From a bacterium M00.F.Ca.ET.205.01.1.1 (GTDB lineage: Bacteria > Pseudomonadota > Alphaproteobacteria > Rhizobiales > Rhizobiaceae): DNA of 64,000 nucleotides. The notes beneath the pieces were generated by a model that was not told the origin of the DNA, searched no databases, and saw only the letters and a list, made by a program, of their open reading frames with translations. The DNA is taken from positions 272,623-336,622 of the forward strand of contig SRUQ01000003.1 in the NCBI GenBank assembly GCA_004791255.1, read 5' to 3'. Positions 1 to 8,086 of the stretch are shown here, one piece after another; the stretch's first letter is position 1, and every line of letters begins with the position of its first letter. The position numbers and the translations under genes were made by a program.

Positions 1-183
1 CTTGCCGACGGCACCTACCATGCGCACCGATGCACCGGCGCGTGCGGCGGCAAGCGCCTGGTTGGCGCCCTTGCCGCCGGGCGCGGTGACGAAACTTGAG
101 CCGCTCACCGTTTCGCCGGGGCTCGGCAAGCGGTCGACATTGGCGATGAGGTCGAGGTTGATCGAGCCGACGACGATAATCAA
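1..183 (-). CDS. rbsK: Ribokinase, N-terminal part (runs off the window)
   Basis: The first 61 codons of a PfkB-family sugar kinase, which phosphorylates ribose at O5 in the cytoplasm. The reading begins at a TTG (181-183) with AGGAGG six bases upstream, so the TTG start is well supported. Visible are the first Rossmann strand followed by GSINLDL, and the family signature [15 protein letters not shown], which shapes the sugar-binding pocket. The C-terminal ATP-binding and catalytic Asp motif lies outside the window. No ribose transporter is visible on this side, so the physiological substrate is inferred from the family alone; a related PfkB nucleoside kinase is the alternative. Confidence 0.85.
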   Translation of the reverse strand, partial: MIIVVGSINLDLIANVDRLPSPGETVSGSSFVTAPGGKGANQALAAARAGASVRMVGAVGK

Positions 184-367
184 GCGAGGCCTCCTGCCAG
201 CACCGGCCGGAAAATCAGGATCGACTTTCGGAAAGCACGATGTTGATTGAACAAGTTGGGGTTCGTTTGCGCATCGAAATGGATGCGCGTCACCCCAGTC
301 GGGCGGAAGCTACAGCTTCATGCCGCGACTTTCCAGACCATGCCGGTATCAAAGCCGATCTGGCGCG

Positions 368-856
368 TCATTCGCAGCGCACGGTGACCGTGCCTTGGTA
401 GTTGCCGGCGGGAAAGATGCCGCTCGACTTGGTGGCGGTGAGGTCGATTTGCATGGGGTGACTGCCGTTGATGACCCGCTGCGGCACGCTGCCGTTGTTG
501 TCGACCCCTGAGCCGTCGAGGCGGAAGACCGAGTCGAAGGCCACATTGGTGCCGCCGCCACTCGGCGCGGACGAGAATGCGGCGGGCGCCGGCGCTGAAA
601 CGGAATAGCAGTCGAGCAAATTGAGCACCGAGCACAGCAGCGAGTTTGCCACGATGGTGGCGCTCGCGCTCGATCCTCCGGCCTGCTTGGACCCGAGCAC
701 GTTGATGGCGGGATTTGCCTTCATCGTCCCCGACGCCCCGACCGTGATGGTACAGGTGCCGATGATCGCCGCTTGCACCGGCAGGCAGAAGCCGGCAAGT
801 GCCGCCGTCGCAACCAGCGCGCGCCTATTTCCTCTTCTTTTTCTTGCCATCGCCAT
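368..856 (-). CDS. Secreted pilin-like protein, last gene of four-gene cluster
   Basis: 162 residues. A basic N-terminus (MARKRRGNRR) and hydrophobic stretch ending at QAA give a Sec signal peptide; the mature part is rich in Ser, Thr, Gly and Ala and predicted beta. It ends in GNYQGTVTVRCE, almost the same C-terminal strand as the first gene of the cluster (GNYQATVTLRCE), so the two are diverged paralogues. A G-Y-x-G-T-V-T-V terminal strand is typical of chaperone-usher pilins and spore-coat-U-like proteins. The ATG lies inside the end of the preceding gene (32-base overlap), with AGGA about eight bases upstream, suggesting translational coupling. Pilin identity is inference; no database family is claimed. 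Confidence 0.6.
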   Translation of the reverse strand: MAMARKRRGNRRALVATAALAGFCLPVQAAIIGTCTITVGASGTMKANPAINVLGSKQAGGSSASATIVANSLLCSVLNLLDCYSVSAPAPAAFSSAPSGGGTNVAFDSVFRLDGSGVDNNGSVPQRVINGSHPMQIDLTATKSSGIFPAGNYQGTVTVRCE

Positions 857-1343
857 TTCCGGTCCTGATGCTCCAGCCTTCGTTGGCCCATCCGGGTGAT
901 GCGACCGTTGGAGCGGGCGCGCTGGTGGCCACGCTCGCCGTCTGGCCGTCGGCGCCGAGGCCCATTTTGAGGAGCTTCAGCTCCAGTTGCAGGCGCTCGA
1001 CCTCAAGCTCGTAGAGGCGGCTGCAATCGACGCGCTTGGGCGTTCGCCCGATCGGGATCACCACGCGGCCGTAGGTGGCGACGTCATTGTTCGACTGGTT
1101 GTTGCCCCTGATGACGCCGAGATCGACATAGGCGCCGGAACCGGAGACAGCCGAACGGCAGGTGGTGCCGTCCGCGGCGTGGACCTCGTCCTGGCCCTGG
1201 GGCAAGGTAACGCCAGGCAAGTTGAAGCCGCTCTCATTCTGGTTGAGATTGTAGACATCCTCGGCCATCACCGGAATGACCCCCGCCCATGCCGCCGCGA
1301 GCGCTGATATCAGGACTTGCGGTGCCCAAAAAACTTTCCGCAT
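825..1343 (-). CDS. Secreted protein of unknown function with helical segment and lysine-rich tail
   Basis: 172 residues, not recognised. A signal peptide (to about residue 27, PVMAED) is followed by an Asn/Gln-rich segment (NLNQNESGFNLP), two Cys (TTCRSAV and RVDCSR) that could form a disulphide, and a short amphipathic helix, LYELEVERLQLELKLLKMG, that could make a coiled coil. The C-terminus is strongly basic (DGKKKKRK). It overlaps the chaperone-like gene upstream by 34 bases and the pilin-like gene downstream by 32 bases, so all three are translated as one coupled block. Context suggests a surface-structure or anchoring role; that is inference. Confidence 0.6.
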   Translation of the reverse strand: MRKVFWAPQVLISALAAAWAGVIPVMAEDVYNLNQNESGFNLPGVTLPQGQDEVHAADGTTCRSAVSGSGAYVDLGVIRGNNQSNNDVATYGRVVIPIGRTPKRVDCSRLYELEVERLQLELKLLKMGLGADGQTASVATSAPAPTVASPGWANEGWSIRTGNGDGKKKKRK

Positions 1344-1702
1344 ATCTGTGCCCTTATCTGCGTCTGTTGGTTGGGAAAGGGGATGCTCTCGGTACAGATA
1401 CGCACTTTACGCTCGGTGGCGCCGCCGAAGGGCACGACCACGAGAACGGGACGGGAGGCCTGGGAACCCAGTTGGAAGACGCTCGGAGAGATTCTGGCGT
1501 CTACCGGCTGAAAATCCTGGTCGTAGACGTGGATTTCCACCTTGATCTTCCGGTCGTAAGGATTGGCGGGGAATACGCGGACGGCGAAGACATCGGTGAA
1601 GCTGTTGACCTCGCCTCGCATCGGCGACATCGACTGAGCTCCGGCGGCAACCGGCGTCACGGCGACAGTCAGTGCCATCGTCAAGGTTCGAGCAGATATC
1701 AA
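1310..1702 (-). CDS. Periplasmic PapD-like pilus-assembly chaperone (single-domain)
   Basis: 130 residues starting at TTG (1700-1702), with AAGGAGGGG just upstream fixing this start. A signal peptide ends near GAQS. The mature part reads as an N-terminal PapD immunoglobulin fold: VRVFPANPYDRKIKVEIHVY corresponds to the R-V-x-x-x-N-P chaperone strand, followed by F..VDARISPSVFQL and RPVLVVVPFGG then RKVRICTES, where PapD relatives carry Q..R.Y.... At about 100 mature residues it has only one domain, against about 210 for canonical PapD, so the second domain is missing. Neighbours are two pilin-like proteins, which fits a chaperone role. No usher gene occurs in the window. Confidence 0.55.
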   Translation of the reverse strand: MISARTLTMALTVAVTPVAAGAQSMSPMRGEVNSFTDVFAVRVFPANPYDRKIKVEIHVYDQDFQPVDARISPSVFQLGSQASRPVLVVVPFGGATERKVRICTESIPFPNQQTQIRAQICGKFFGHRKS

Positions 1703-1723
1703 GGACCCCTCCTTTGCTGAAGG

Positions 1724-2191
1724 CTATTCGCAGCGCAGCGTTACCGTTGCCTGATAGTTGCCGGACGCGAAGCGGTTGCTGCCTCCCTTGGTGCCGGCCA
1801 GATGGACCGAGACGAGGTCGGCGCCGGGCGTGCTGATTGCAGTAGCCGAGCCGGTCTCCGTGATCGTATGGGCGCCGCTGCTCGAATAGGTTGGTGTCCA
1901 GGTGGTGGCCGTGACGTCGGCGGCCGGCACCGTCGTGGTGGTGACGGGATCGACGCTCAGCGACACGCCTCCGGTTGTCGTCAGCGTGACGGTTCCGGCA
2001 GAGCCGCCGCTGTTGTGGGAACTGAGGGATTGCAAATCCGCGCTGGCCGTCATCGTGCCGTTGGTGGCGATGACCAGCGTGCAAGTCGCCGTAATCGTGC
2101 CATTGAAAATGACATTTTGCGTCGTGGCAAACGCGGCCTGATCGATGCAGACAAGCAGGACAGCAGCGGCGGCCGTGCGAAAAAGCTTCAT
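1724..2191 (-). CDS. Secreted pilin-like protein, first gene of cluster
   Basis: 155 residues from ATG 2189-2191, chosen because AGGAGGG sits four bases upstream. A signal peptide (KLFRTAAAAVLLV...AFA) precedes a Thr/Ser/Gly-rich beta domain with two Cys (ATCTLV and terminal RCE), a pattern compatible with an N- to C-terminal disulphide. The C-terminus FASGNYQATVTLRCE mirrors the last gene of the cluster. It is the first gene of the unit, separated from the chaperone-like gene by about 20 bases, and faces an unusually AT-rich upstream region with a perfect palindrome. The likely role is a subunit of a surface fibre or coat; not proven. Confidence 0.6.
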   Translation of the reverse strand: MKLFRTAAAAVLLVCIDQAAFATTQNVIFNGTITATCTLVIATNGTMTASADLQSLSSHNSGGSAGTVTLTTTGGVSLSVDPVTTTTVPAADVTATTWTPTYSSSGAHTITETGSATAISTPGADLVSVHLAGTKGGSNRFASGNYQATVTLRCE

Positions 2192-2421
2192 CAAACCCTC
2201 CTGTCAGGCCGGTTGTTGCGGCGCGACGTGAGAGCATGTTTGGTTCATCGTAGTTAATTTTCAGTTACGCAACACATATTGCGCAATATACGCGAAATCG
2301 AATTCGGCATATCTACAGGTTGTGCCTGGTTGTAGTTTGATCAGTTTTCAATTTTACATATTATACTTTTGCATGCGGGATTTCCGGGTTTCCGAGAACG
2401 GAACATCAAAAAAACGATATT
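2192..2421. promoter_or_regulatory. AT-rich promoter region of pilin-like cluster with 14-bp palindrome
   Basis: This stretch lies between the stop of the Ada-like gene and the start of the pilin-like cluster, both on the minus strand. It is much richer in A+T than its surroundings. A perfect 14-bp palindrome, ATATTGCGCAATAT, occupies 2276-2289, about 85 bases upstream of the first pilin-like ATG, a reasonable operator position. No gene is seen. Operator function is inferred from symmetry and position only. Confidence 0.45.
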
Positions 2422-3300
2422 TTACGACGACACTTGCCCAGCTTCCCAGCCCAGTATGGCGCGCTTGCGGGTCAGGCCCCAGTGATAGCCGGTGAGGTCG
2501 CCTGATTTGCCGATGGCGCGGTGGCAGGGCACCACGAAGGAGAGCGGGTTGGCGCCATTGGCGGCGCCCACGGCACGGCTGGCGCTCGGCGCGCCGATGC
2601 TGGCGGCGATCGAGGAGTAGGTGCGCGCCTTGCCCATCGGAATCTCAAGCAGTGCCTCCCAGACGCGAACCTGGAAATCGGTGCCGATCATGACGACATG
2701 CAGCGGCTGGTCCGGCCGCCACAGCGTCTGATCGAAGATGCGCGCCGCATAGGGGCCGGTTGCGGCCATGTCCTCGACATAGGCTGCGTTCGGCCAGCGG
2801 CCGGACATGTCGGCGAAGGCGGCGCGCTCCTCGCCCTGGTCGCAGAAGGCGAGTCCGGCGAGGCCGCGGTCGGTGACCATGATCAGAGCAGTGCCGAAGG
2901 GCGAGGCGTGGTAGCCATAGCGTATGCTGAGGCCGGCGCCGCGGGTCTTGTAGTCGCCGGGCGACATCGCCTCATGGGTGACGAACAAATCATGCAGCCG
3001 GCCGGGGCCGGACATGCCCAGCTCGAACGAGGTTTCGAGCAGCGGCATGCCGGAATCGAGCAGCCGGCGCGCATGGTCCAACGTCACCGCCTGCAGGAAG
3101 GCCTTGGGCGACAGGCCGGCCCAGCGGGTGAAGAGTTTTTGCAGGCCGGTCGGGGTCTCGCCGACCTCTTCGGCCAGTTCTTCCAGGGATGGCTGGTCGC
3201 GATAGTCGAGACTGATCTTCTCGATGGCGCGGCGCACGATCTCATAGTCGCTGCCTTCGGGTGTGATGTCCTTCTTCAGGACTGCTGTGTGCGTGCTCAT
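2422..3300 (-). CDS. Ada-like bifunctional AraC regulator / methylated-DNA-protein cysteine methyltransferase
   Basis: 292 residues from ATG 3298-3300 (GGAG about ten bases upstream); longer starts lack a better site. Residues about 15-115 form an AraC-type helix-turn-helix pair (LEELAEEVGETPTGLQKLF, then SFELGMSGPGRLHDLF). Residues about 120-285 are the O6-alkylguanine-DNA alkyltransferase domain, with active-site motif VPCHRAIGKSGDLTGYHWG; the Cys accepts the alkyl group from O6-methylguanine or O4-methylthymine. Unlike E. coli Ada it lacks the N-terminal zinc domain that senses methyl-phosphotriesters, so induction by methylation of that domain is not expected. It is divergent from the methyltransferase gene at 3419. 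Confidence 0.88.
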   Translation of the reverse strand: MSTHTAVLKKDITPEGSDYEIVRRAIEKISLDYRDQPSLEELAEEVGETPTGLQKLFTRWAGLSPKAFLQAVTLDHARRLLDSGMPLLETSFELGMSGPGRLHDLFVTHEAMSPGDYKTRGAGLSIRYGYHASPFGTALIMVTDRGLAGLAFCDQGEERAAFADMSGRWPNAAYVEDMAATGPYAARIFDQTLWRPDQPLHVVMIGTDFQVRVWEALLEIPMGKARTYSSIAASIGAPSASRAVGAANGANPLSFVVPCHRAIGKSGDLTGYHWGLTRKRAILGWEAGQVSS

Positions 3301-3418
3301 GGAACGGTCTCCTTGGGTCGGAATATCGCCCCTTGGGGCGCCGATCGCCACCCGAAACTTGCCTTCCTGCGCGGCACACCCAGATAGACCTTGGGCTTTT
3401 TTGGCTAGGGAGTCGCCA

Positions 3419-4234
3419 ATGGCTGGCGAGAAAGTGCATCTGACCGGGGAAAAGGAAACCTTGCTGCTAACGCTCTACGGCAAGGCGATGGAGAGCCGGC
3501 TGCCCGATACGCTGCTCGGGGACCATTTCGCCGACGAGGCGGTGCGCAAGATCGACTATGATTTTTCCAGGCTCAAGGTCGACGGCAATCTCGGCATCGG
3601 CCTGGCGATCAGGGCAAAGACGCTGGACGTTCTCGTCGAGGACTTTCTCGCTAGAAATCCCGACGCCATCGTGCTGCATCTGGGGTGCGGACTCGACACG
3701 CGCGTCTTCCGGGTCGATCCGCCTTCGGGCGTGGACTGGTTCGACGTGGACTATCCCGAAGTGATCGACCTCCGGCGCAAGCTCTATCCGTCGCGCGACA
3801 ATTACCATCTGATCGGCTCGTCGGTGATCGAACCGGACTGGCTGGCTGCAGTGCCGCGAAACCGACCGGCCATGGTGGTGGCGGAAGGGTTGACGCCCTA
3901 TCTGCCGGCGCAAGAGGGGCCACGCCTGTTTGCGCGGCTTGTCTCGCACCTGGCCAGCGGCGAGTTGATGTTCGACGCCTACAGCGGTTTCGGCCTGAAA
4001 CTGCTCCGTCTCAATCCGTCGTTCCGCGCGACCGGCGCCGAGGTGCACTGGGCGATCGAGGACCCGCACGAGTTGGAGCGGGCTATTCCGAAGCTGCGCT
4101 TCGTCGGCGACATCTCGGCCTACAAGCCGGAGCATGCGGCCCGCATGGGGTGGTCGGCGAAGCTTTTCGTCCTGATGTGGCTATACATTCCCGCACTGCG
4201 CAAGATCGGCCGGCTTCTGCGCTACCGGTTCTGA
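3419..4234 (+). CDS. Class I SAM methyltransferase of the leucine carboxyl / TcmP-like O-methyltransferase family
   Basis: 271 residues. ATG 3419-3421 is taken because the family begins near MAGEKVHLTGEKETLL; an upstream in-frame ATG would run through the promoter of the divergent Ada-like gene. The motif VLHLGCGLDTRVFRV is the SAM-binding loop in the form typical of the PPM1/TcmP group (L-G-x-G-x-D-T-R), followed by the acidic WFDVDYPEVIDLR. These enzymes O-methylate small carboxyl or hydroxyl compounds; the substrate is unknown here. A hydrophobic, basic C-terminus (LFVLMWLYIPALRKIGRLL) could peripherally associate with membrane. Confidence 0.8.
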   Translation: MAGEKVHLTGEKETLLLTLYGKAMESRLPDTLLGDHFADEAVRKIDYDFSRLKVDGNLGIGLAIRAKTLDVLVEDFLARNPDAIVLHLGCGLDTRVFRVDPPSGVDWFDVDYPEVIDLRRKLYPSRDNYHLIGSSVIEPDWLAAVPRNRPAMVVAEGLTPYLPAQEGPRLFARLVSHLASGELMFDAYSGFGLKLLRLNPSFRATGAEVHWAIEDPHELERAIPKLRFVGDISAYKPEHAARMGWSAKLFVLMWLYIPALRKIGRLLRYRF

Positions 4235-4297
4235 AGCGGTCTGTTCTTTGCGACGCAGTTCGCAAGCGCTACGCGCTTGTCCCGGGAGAACCGCTTC
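4233..4297. repeat. Nested inverted repeat between convergent genes
   Basis: Outer arms GAAGCGGT (4233-4240) and ACCGCTTC (4290-4297) enclose an inner hairpin CAAGCGC-TAC-GCGCTTG (4263-4279). It fills the gap between the convergent methyltransferase and DUF2244 genes, so a two-way transcription stop is the simple reading, but there is no U-tract. A dispersed intergenic repeat is the alternative. Confidence 0.45.
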
Positions 4298-4314
4298 ACT
4301 TTCCTGGAATTGCT

Positions 4315-4809
4315 TCAGCGCGTCTTGGCGGTCGCCAGCGCCCGCGAGAAGGCGGTGGCGAAGCTCTCGCGGGAATCCGGGTCGAGGAAGCCGCCGATCG
4401 CCACGTTCTGGCCCTGCGCTTCAACCGCCATCCCGGTGATGCCGATCTCGGCATGGCGGGCGACGGAAAAGCGGGCCCAGAAAGGGTTAAAGCGATGCGC
4501 TTCCGACTTTCCCGACGGGGCGGTCTTGCGGATGTCGAGGCTGGTGCGGGAGACCGAAACTTCCTCGCGGGCGCGGGCGGCGCGGTAGTTGGCGCGGAAG
4601 GCGATATAGACGGCAATGATATCCAGCCCGAAGAAGCCGAACACCGGCCAGGCGCCGCGCGACAGGAAGATTGCGCCGGTCACAGCCCAGCCGAACAGAA
4701 GCGCGCCCATCAGCACGGTGAAGCCTTTCTTGCCCAGCGAGCGGTGCGGGGTGAGCAGGGCGCGGAAGAAGGGCTCATCGGCCTGGAACGAGGCGTTTGT
4801 GTCGCTCAT
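4315..4809 (-). CDS. DUF2244 family integral membrane protein
   Basis: 164 residues. Two adjacent transmembrane segments (about residues 28-50, FTVLMGALLFGWAVTGAIFL, and 53-72, WPVFGFFGLDIIAVYIAF) are followed by a soluble beta-rich domain with EEVSVSRTSLDIRK and FNPFWARFSV, the pattern of DUF2244 proteins that are conserved next to nth in Rhizobiales. The function of the family is unknown to me. It diverges from nth with only 22 bases between the two start codons, so the two share a promoter region. Confidence 0.8.
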   Translation of the reverse strand: MSDTNASFQADEPFFRALLTPHRSLGKKGFTVLMGALLFGWAVTGAIFLSRGAWPVFGFFGLDIIAVYIAFRANYRAARAREEVSVSRTSLDIRKTAPSGKSEAHRFNPFWARFSVARHAEIGITGMAVEAQGQNVAIGGFLDPDSRESFATAFSRALATAKTR

Positions 4810-4831
4810 GGCGGGATATTATAGGAAGGAA

Positions 4832-5638
4832 ATGGCAAGCCCCAAGTCCAAAGATTCGGCCACCGTTAAAAGCGAACTGTCGCCCGGCCGGCGCGACGGC
4901 TCGAACGCCAAGCCGCGCCCCAGACCCGTCCGGTCGCGGTCGCTTTACAGCCCAGCCGAGGTGCATGAAATCTTCCGGCGTTTTTCCGTCCAGCGGCAGG
5001 AGCCCAAGGGCGAACTCGAACATGTCAACGCCTTCACCTTGCTGGTGGCGGTGGTGCTTTCGGCGCAGGCGACGGACGCCGGCGTCAACAAGGCGACGCG
5101 GGCGCTGTTCAAGGCCGCCGATACGCCCCAGAAGATGCTGGCGCTGGGCGAGGCCAAGGTTGGTGAATTCATCCGGACCATCGGGCTCTGGCGCAACAAG
5201 GCCAAGAACGTCATCGCGCTGTCGCAGGCGCTGATCCGCGACCATGGCGGCGCGGTGCCTGACGATCGCGATGAACTGGTGAAGCTGCCCGGGGTTGGCC
5301 GCAAGACCGCCAATGTCGTGCTCAACATGGCCTTCGGCCAGCACACGATGGCGGTCGACACGCATATTTTACGCATCGGCAACCGGCTCGGCCTGGCGCC
5401 CGGCAAGACGCCGGAGGAGGTCGAGCAAGGGCTTTTGAAGATCATCCCCGACGAGTTCATGCGCCATGCCCATCACTGGTTGATCCTGCATGGCCGCTAT
5501 GTCTGCAAGGCGCGCAAGCCCGATTGCCCGGCTTGCGTCATCGCCGATATCTGCAAGTCCGCGGAGAAGACCACGAGCATACCGGCTCCGCTGGTGCCGA
5601 TCGCTCCGCTCGAAGCTGATATCTCCGGGGATCAGTAG
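4832..5638 (+). CDS. nth: Endonuclease III
   Basis: 268 residues from ATG 4832 with AGGAAGGA directly upstream. This base-excision repair enzyme removes oxidised pyrimidines and cuts the abasic site by beta-elimination. The helix-hairpin-helix LPGVGRKTANVVL carries the catalytic Lys, the conserved Asp lies in VDTHILR, and the C-terminal [4Fe-4S] ligands are spaced C-x6-C-x2-C-x5-C (CKARKPDCPACVIADIC). About 35 basic residues precede the core, making it longer than the E. coli enzyme (211). Its last bases overlap the convergent DUF2214 gene by seven. Confidence 0.95.
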   Translation: MASPKSKDSATVKSELSPGRRDGSNAKPRPRPVRSRSLYSPAEVHEIFRRFSVQRQEPKGELEHVNAFTLLVAVVLSAQATDAGVNKATRALFKAADTPQKMLALGEAKVGEFIRTIGLWRNKAKNVIALSQALIRDHGGAVPDDRDELVKLPGVGRKTANVVLNMAFGQHTMAVDTHILRIGNRLGLAPGKTPEEVEQGLLKIIPDEFMRHAHHWLILHGRYVCKARKPDCPACVIADICKSAEKTTSIPAPLVPIAPLEADISGDQ

Positions 5639-6087
5639 CCGTAGCCGCGCGCCATCGCCGCCGCGAAGACCGGGATGAGCAGGAAGACGGCGGCTTCGGC
5701 GCGGACATAGGTTTTCACCGAGGCGAGTTCGGCCGCGGGCACGGCGAAGGCGGGATTGGAGCCGGCCTGCCTATTCCAGGAAATGAAGCGGACCGTGGGG
5801 ATGATCGACAGCAGGCCGACGATGCCGAAGGCTGCCATCTTGGCCCAGAATACCCAGTTGTAGATGTAGAACTCCCAGCCCTTCAGGCCATAGAAGACAC
5901 GGCCGATCCCGACGATGATGATCAGCGCGGCAATGATGCCGTAATGGCGGTCGATGCCGGCAAGGCGCTTGAGCGTGGCGGCAGGCAAGTCGTTACGGAT
6001 GAGGACGAACTCGGCGCCGATGATTCCCGCCAGGGAGAACACCAGGAGATGATGCACGATTGCCAGCACGAGATCTGTGGTGTCCAT
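5632..6087 (-). CDS. DUF2214 family membrane protein
   Basis: 151 residues with four predicted transmembrane helices: LVLAIVHHLLVFSLAGIIGA, YGIIAALIIIVGIGRVFY, WVFWAKMAAFGIVGLLSII and AAVFLLIPVFAAAMAR. Conserved His in the first helix (AIVHHLL) and the charged DRHYG and KGWEFY loops match DUF2214 as I know it; the biochemical role is unknown. Its 3' end overlaps that of nth by seven bases, so the two convergent genes have no room for a separate terminator. Confidence 0.75.
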   Translation of the reverse strand: MDTTDLVLAIVHHLLVFSLAGIIGAEFVLIRNDLPAATLKRLAGIDRHYGIIAALIIIVGIGRVFYGLKGWEFYIYNWVFWAKMAAFGIVGLLSIIPTVRFISWNRQAGSNPAFAVPAAELASVKTYVRAEAAVFLLIPVFAAAMARGYGY

Positions 6088-6341
6088 GCTCTCTCCCTGG
6101 GTTTGGCAGCACCAGTTCGCGTGAAAAAGCGGTCGCCACGGCAGATGCTGAATCGGTTGCCGGGAAGATAACGGACGGGATTCTCATAGCCAAGTCCGTA
6201 GCCGGCCAAAGGCGGGGATTGACGCGGGGTGCTCGGCCCCGAGGGCTGCCACAGGACACCCTGGATGGCCGGGGGCATCGTTCTGGCCCTTGCACCCCGG
6301 CTGCGATTTGCTAAGCGCGGGCACCACCAGCGAGGCCGGCC

Positions 6342-6881
6342 ATGACCAATCGACAAGCGACGACTGCCCCTGTCATCGAGACGCAGCGAACCATCCTGCG
6401 GGCGCATCGGCTGGATGATTTCGACGCCTATGTCACGATGTGGTCCGATGCCGGAGTCACCCGCTTCATCGGCGGCAAGCCGCGCACGCGCGAGGAAAGC
6501 TGGATGCGGTTCCTGCGCCATGCCGGCCTGTGGTCGCTGCTCGGCTATGGTTTCTGGGCCATCGAGGAGAAGGCGACAGGCCGTTTCATCGGCGAGGCCG
6601 GCTTTCACGATCTGAAGCGCGACATGGAGCCGTCGATCGAAGGCATTCCGGAGGCCGGCTGGGCCTTGGCGCCAACCGTCCATGGAGCGGGCTTCGCCAC
6701 CGAGGTCGTCGGCCGTGTGCTGGCCTGGGGCGAAGAGACACTCGGGCGTGCCAGGACCGTCTGCATCATCGATCCGCAGAATACCGCTTCGCTGAACGTC
6801 GCGACGAAGTGCGGCTACTCCGAGGTCACGCGGCTCCTGTATCACGACAAGCCGACCATCCTGCTGGAACGGCTGCCCTGA
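6342..6881 (+). CDS. GNAT acetyltransferase, RimJ/RimL type
   Basis: 179 residues. The sequence opens with IETQRTILRAHRLDDFDAY, the typical start of RimJ/RimL-like N-acetyltransferases, and contains the acetyl-CoA-binding stretch GAGFATEVVGRVLAWG, corresponding to the Q/R-x-x-G-x-G/A loop, followed by NTASLNVATKCGYSEV, a hallmark of the family C-terminus. The substrate is probably the N-terminus of a protein or an amine; it cannot be decided from sequence. The gene stands alone: 254 bases of unassigned sequence precede it and 65 bases separate it from the OmpA-like gene. Confidence 0.85.
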   Translation: MTNRQATTAPVIETQRTILRAHRLDDFDAYVTMWSDAGVTRFIGGKPRTREESWMRFLRHAGLWSLLGYGFWAIEEKATGRFIGEAGFHDLKRDMEPSIEGIPEAGWALAPTVHGAGFATEVVGRVLAWGEETLGRARTVCIIDPQNTASLNVATKCGYSEVTRLLYHDKPTILLERLP

Positions 6882-6946
6882 ACGGCGTCATCGACTGGAC
6901 ATAGCTGCTCTGCTAAATATCGCCCATCGAGCGAGGGGGATGATCG

Positions 6947-8047
6947 ATGCATGCATTCAAGACGACAGTCATGGCGTTCTGCTGGGCGGTGCTGACGCTC
7001 ATGCTGATGGTGCGGCTGGCGGCGGCCGACGCAACGGTGCCGACCGCCGATATCGAGGGCGCCGCCGACAATCAACTGGCCAAGCGCTACGAAGGCTCCT
7101 TCATCGTCTCCTACGAAAAGCTTGCCTTCACCGATTTCAGCCTACCGCTGTCGCCGTTGAAGCCGAGTGCCGATCCGGAGGCGCGCGACACGATGAACAA
7201 TCGCGTTTTCGCGCCGGACAAGAAGGCCGAGGTGGAAGGTGCCCTGACCCGCATCGCCTATGTGTTGCCGGCGGAGCGCTCGCCGCTTGAGGTGCTGCGC
7301 AATTATCAGGATGTGATCAAGGCGGCCGGCGGGGAAATCCTGTTCGAATGCAAGAAGGAAGAATGCGGCGGCGCTGCCGACCGCTCGTCGAGCGGCGGCG
7401 GCGGCGACATGAGCCTGACGATGTACTTCTTCCATGAGAGCGATCTCAAGGACGCGGCCTTTTCCAACGGCGCCTGCGCGCTGACCTCCGGCATCAACGA
7501 CCAGCGCTATTTCTCCGCCAAGGTGCCGCAGGATGGCGGCGACGCCTATGTCGCCGTGCAGACCTACTCGCTGACCAACGATCTCTACTGCAAGGAACTC
7601 AACGGCCGTACCATTGCCGTCGTCCAGGTGCTGGAACCCAAGGCGCGCGACAAGAAGATGGTGGTCGTCGAGGCGGCCAAGATGGCGGATTCGCTGTCCG
7701 CCACCGGCAGCATTTCGCTTTACGGCATCTTCTTCGACACCGACAAGGCCGACATCAAGCCGGAGTCCGAGCCGACGCTGAAGGAGATTTCGACGCTGCT
7801 GGCCAACGATCCCAAGATGGCGGTGATCGTTGTCGGCCACACCGACAATCAGGGCGCCTTCGACTACAATCTCGACCTGTCATCGCGGCGGGCGCAAGCA
7901 GTCAAGGCAGCGCTGGTGACGAAATACGGCATCGATGGCTCGCGGCTGACGGCGGCCGGAGCCGGCATGATGGCGCCCGTCGCCAGCAATGACGACGAAG
8001 CCGGCCGCGCCAAGAACCGCCGGGTGGTTCTGGTCAAGCTCAACTGA
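6947..8047 (+). CDS. OmpA-domain cell-envelope protein with N-terminal DUF4892-like domain
   Basis: 366 residues. A signal peptide (MHAFKTTVMAF...RLAAADA) is followed by about 210 residues of an extracytoplasmic domain with two Cys (FECKKEECGG), a Gly/Ser linker (RSSSGGGGDM) and further Cys at GACAL and LYCKEL; this part resembles DUF4892. Residues about 255-366 form an OmpA-C peptidoglycan-binding domain: LYGIFFDTDKADIKPES, VVGHTDNQG, NLDLSSRRAQAVK and NRRVVL are the classic motifs, including the Asp and Arg that hold diaminopimelate. The protein is expected to be periplasmic or outer-membrane associated. It is convergent with the GGDEF-EAL gene. Confidence 0.85.
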   Translation: MHAFKTTVMAFCWAVLTLMLMVRLAAADATVPTADIEGAADNQLAKRYEGSFIVSYEKLAFTDFSLPLSPLKPSADPEARDTMNNRVFAPDKKAEVEGALTRIAYVLPAERSPLEVLRNYQDVIKAAGGEILFECKKEECGGAADRSSSGGGGDMSLTMYFFHESDLKDAAFSNGACALTSGINDQRYFSAKVPQDGGDAYVAVQTYSLTNDLYCKELNGRTIAVVQVLEPKARDKKMVVVEAAKMADSLSATGSISLYGIFFDTDKADIKPESEPTLKEISTLLANDPKMAVIVVGHTDNQGAFDYNLDLSSRRAQAVKAALVTKYGIDGSRLTAAGAGMMAPVASNDDEAGRAKNRRVVLVKLN

Positions 8048-8086
8048 GCCTGCGATCCAAGAGCCGGAGGCTTTGGGTGATATTCA

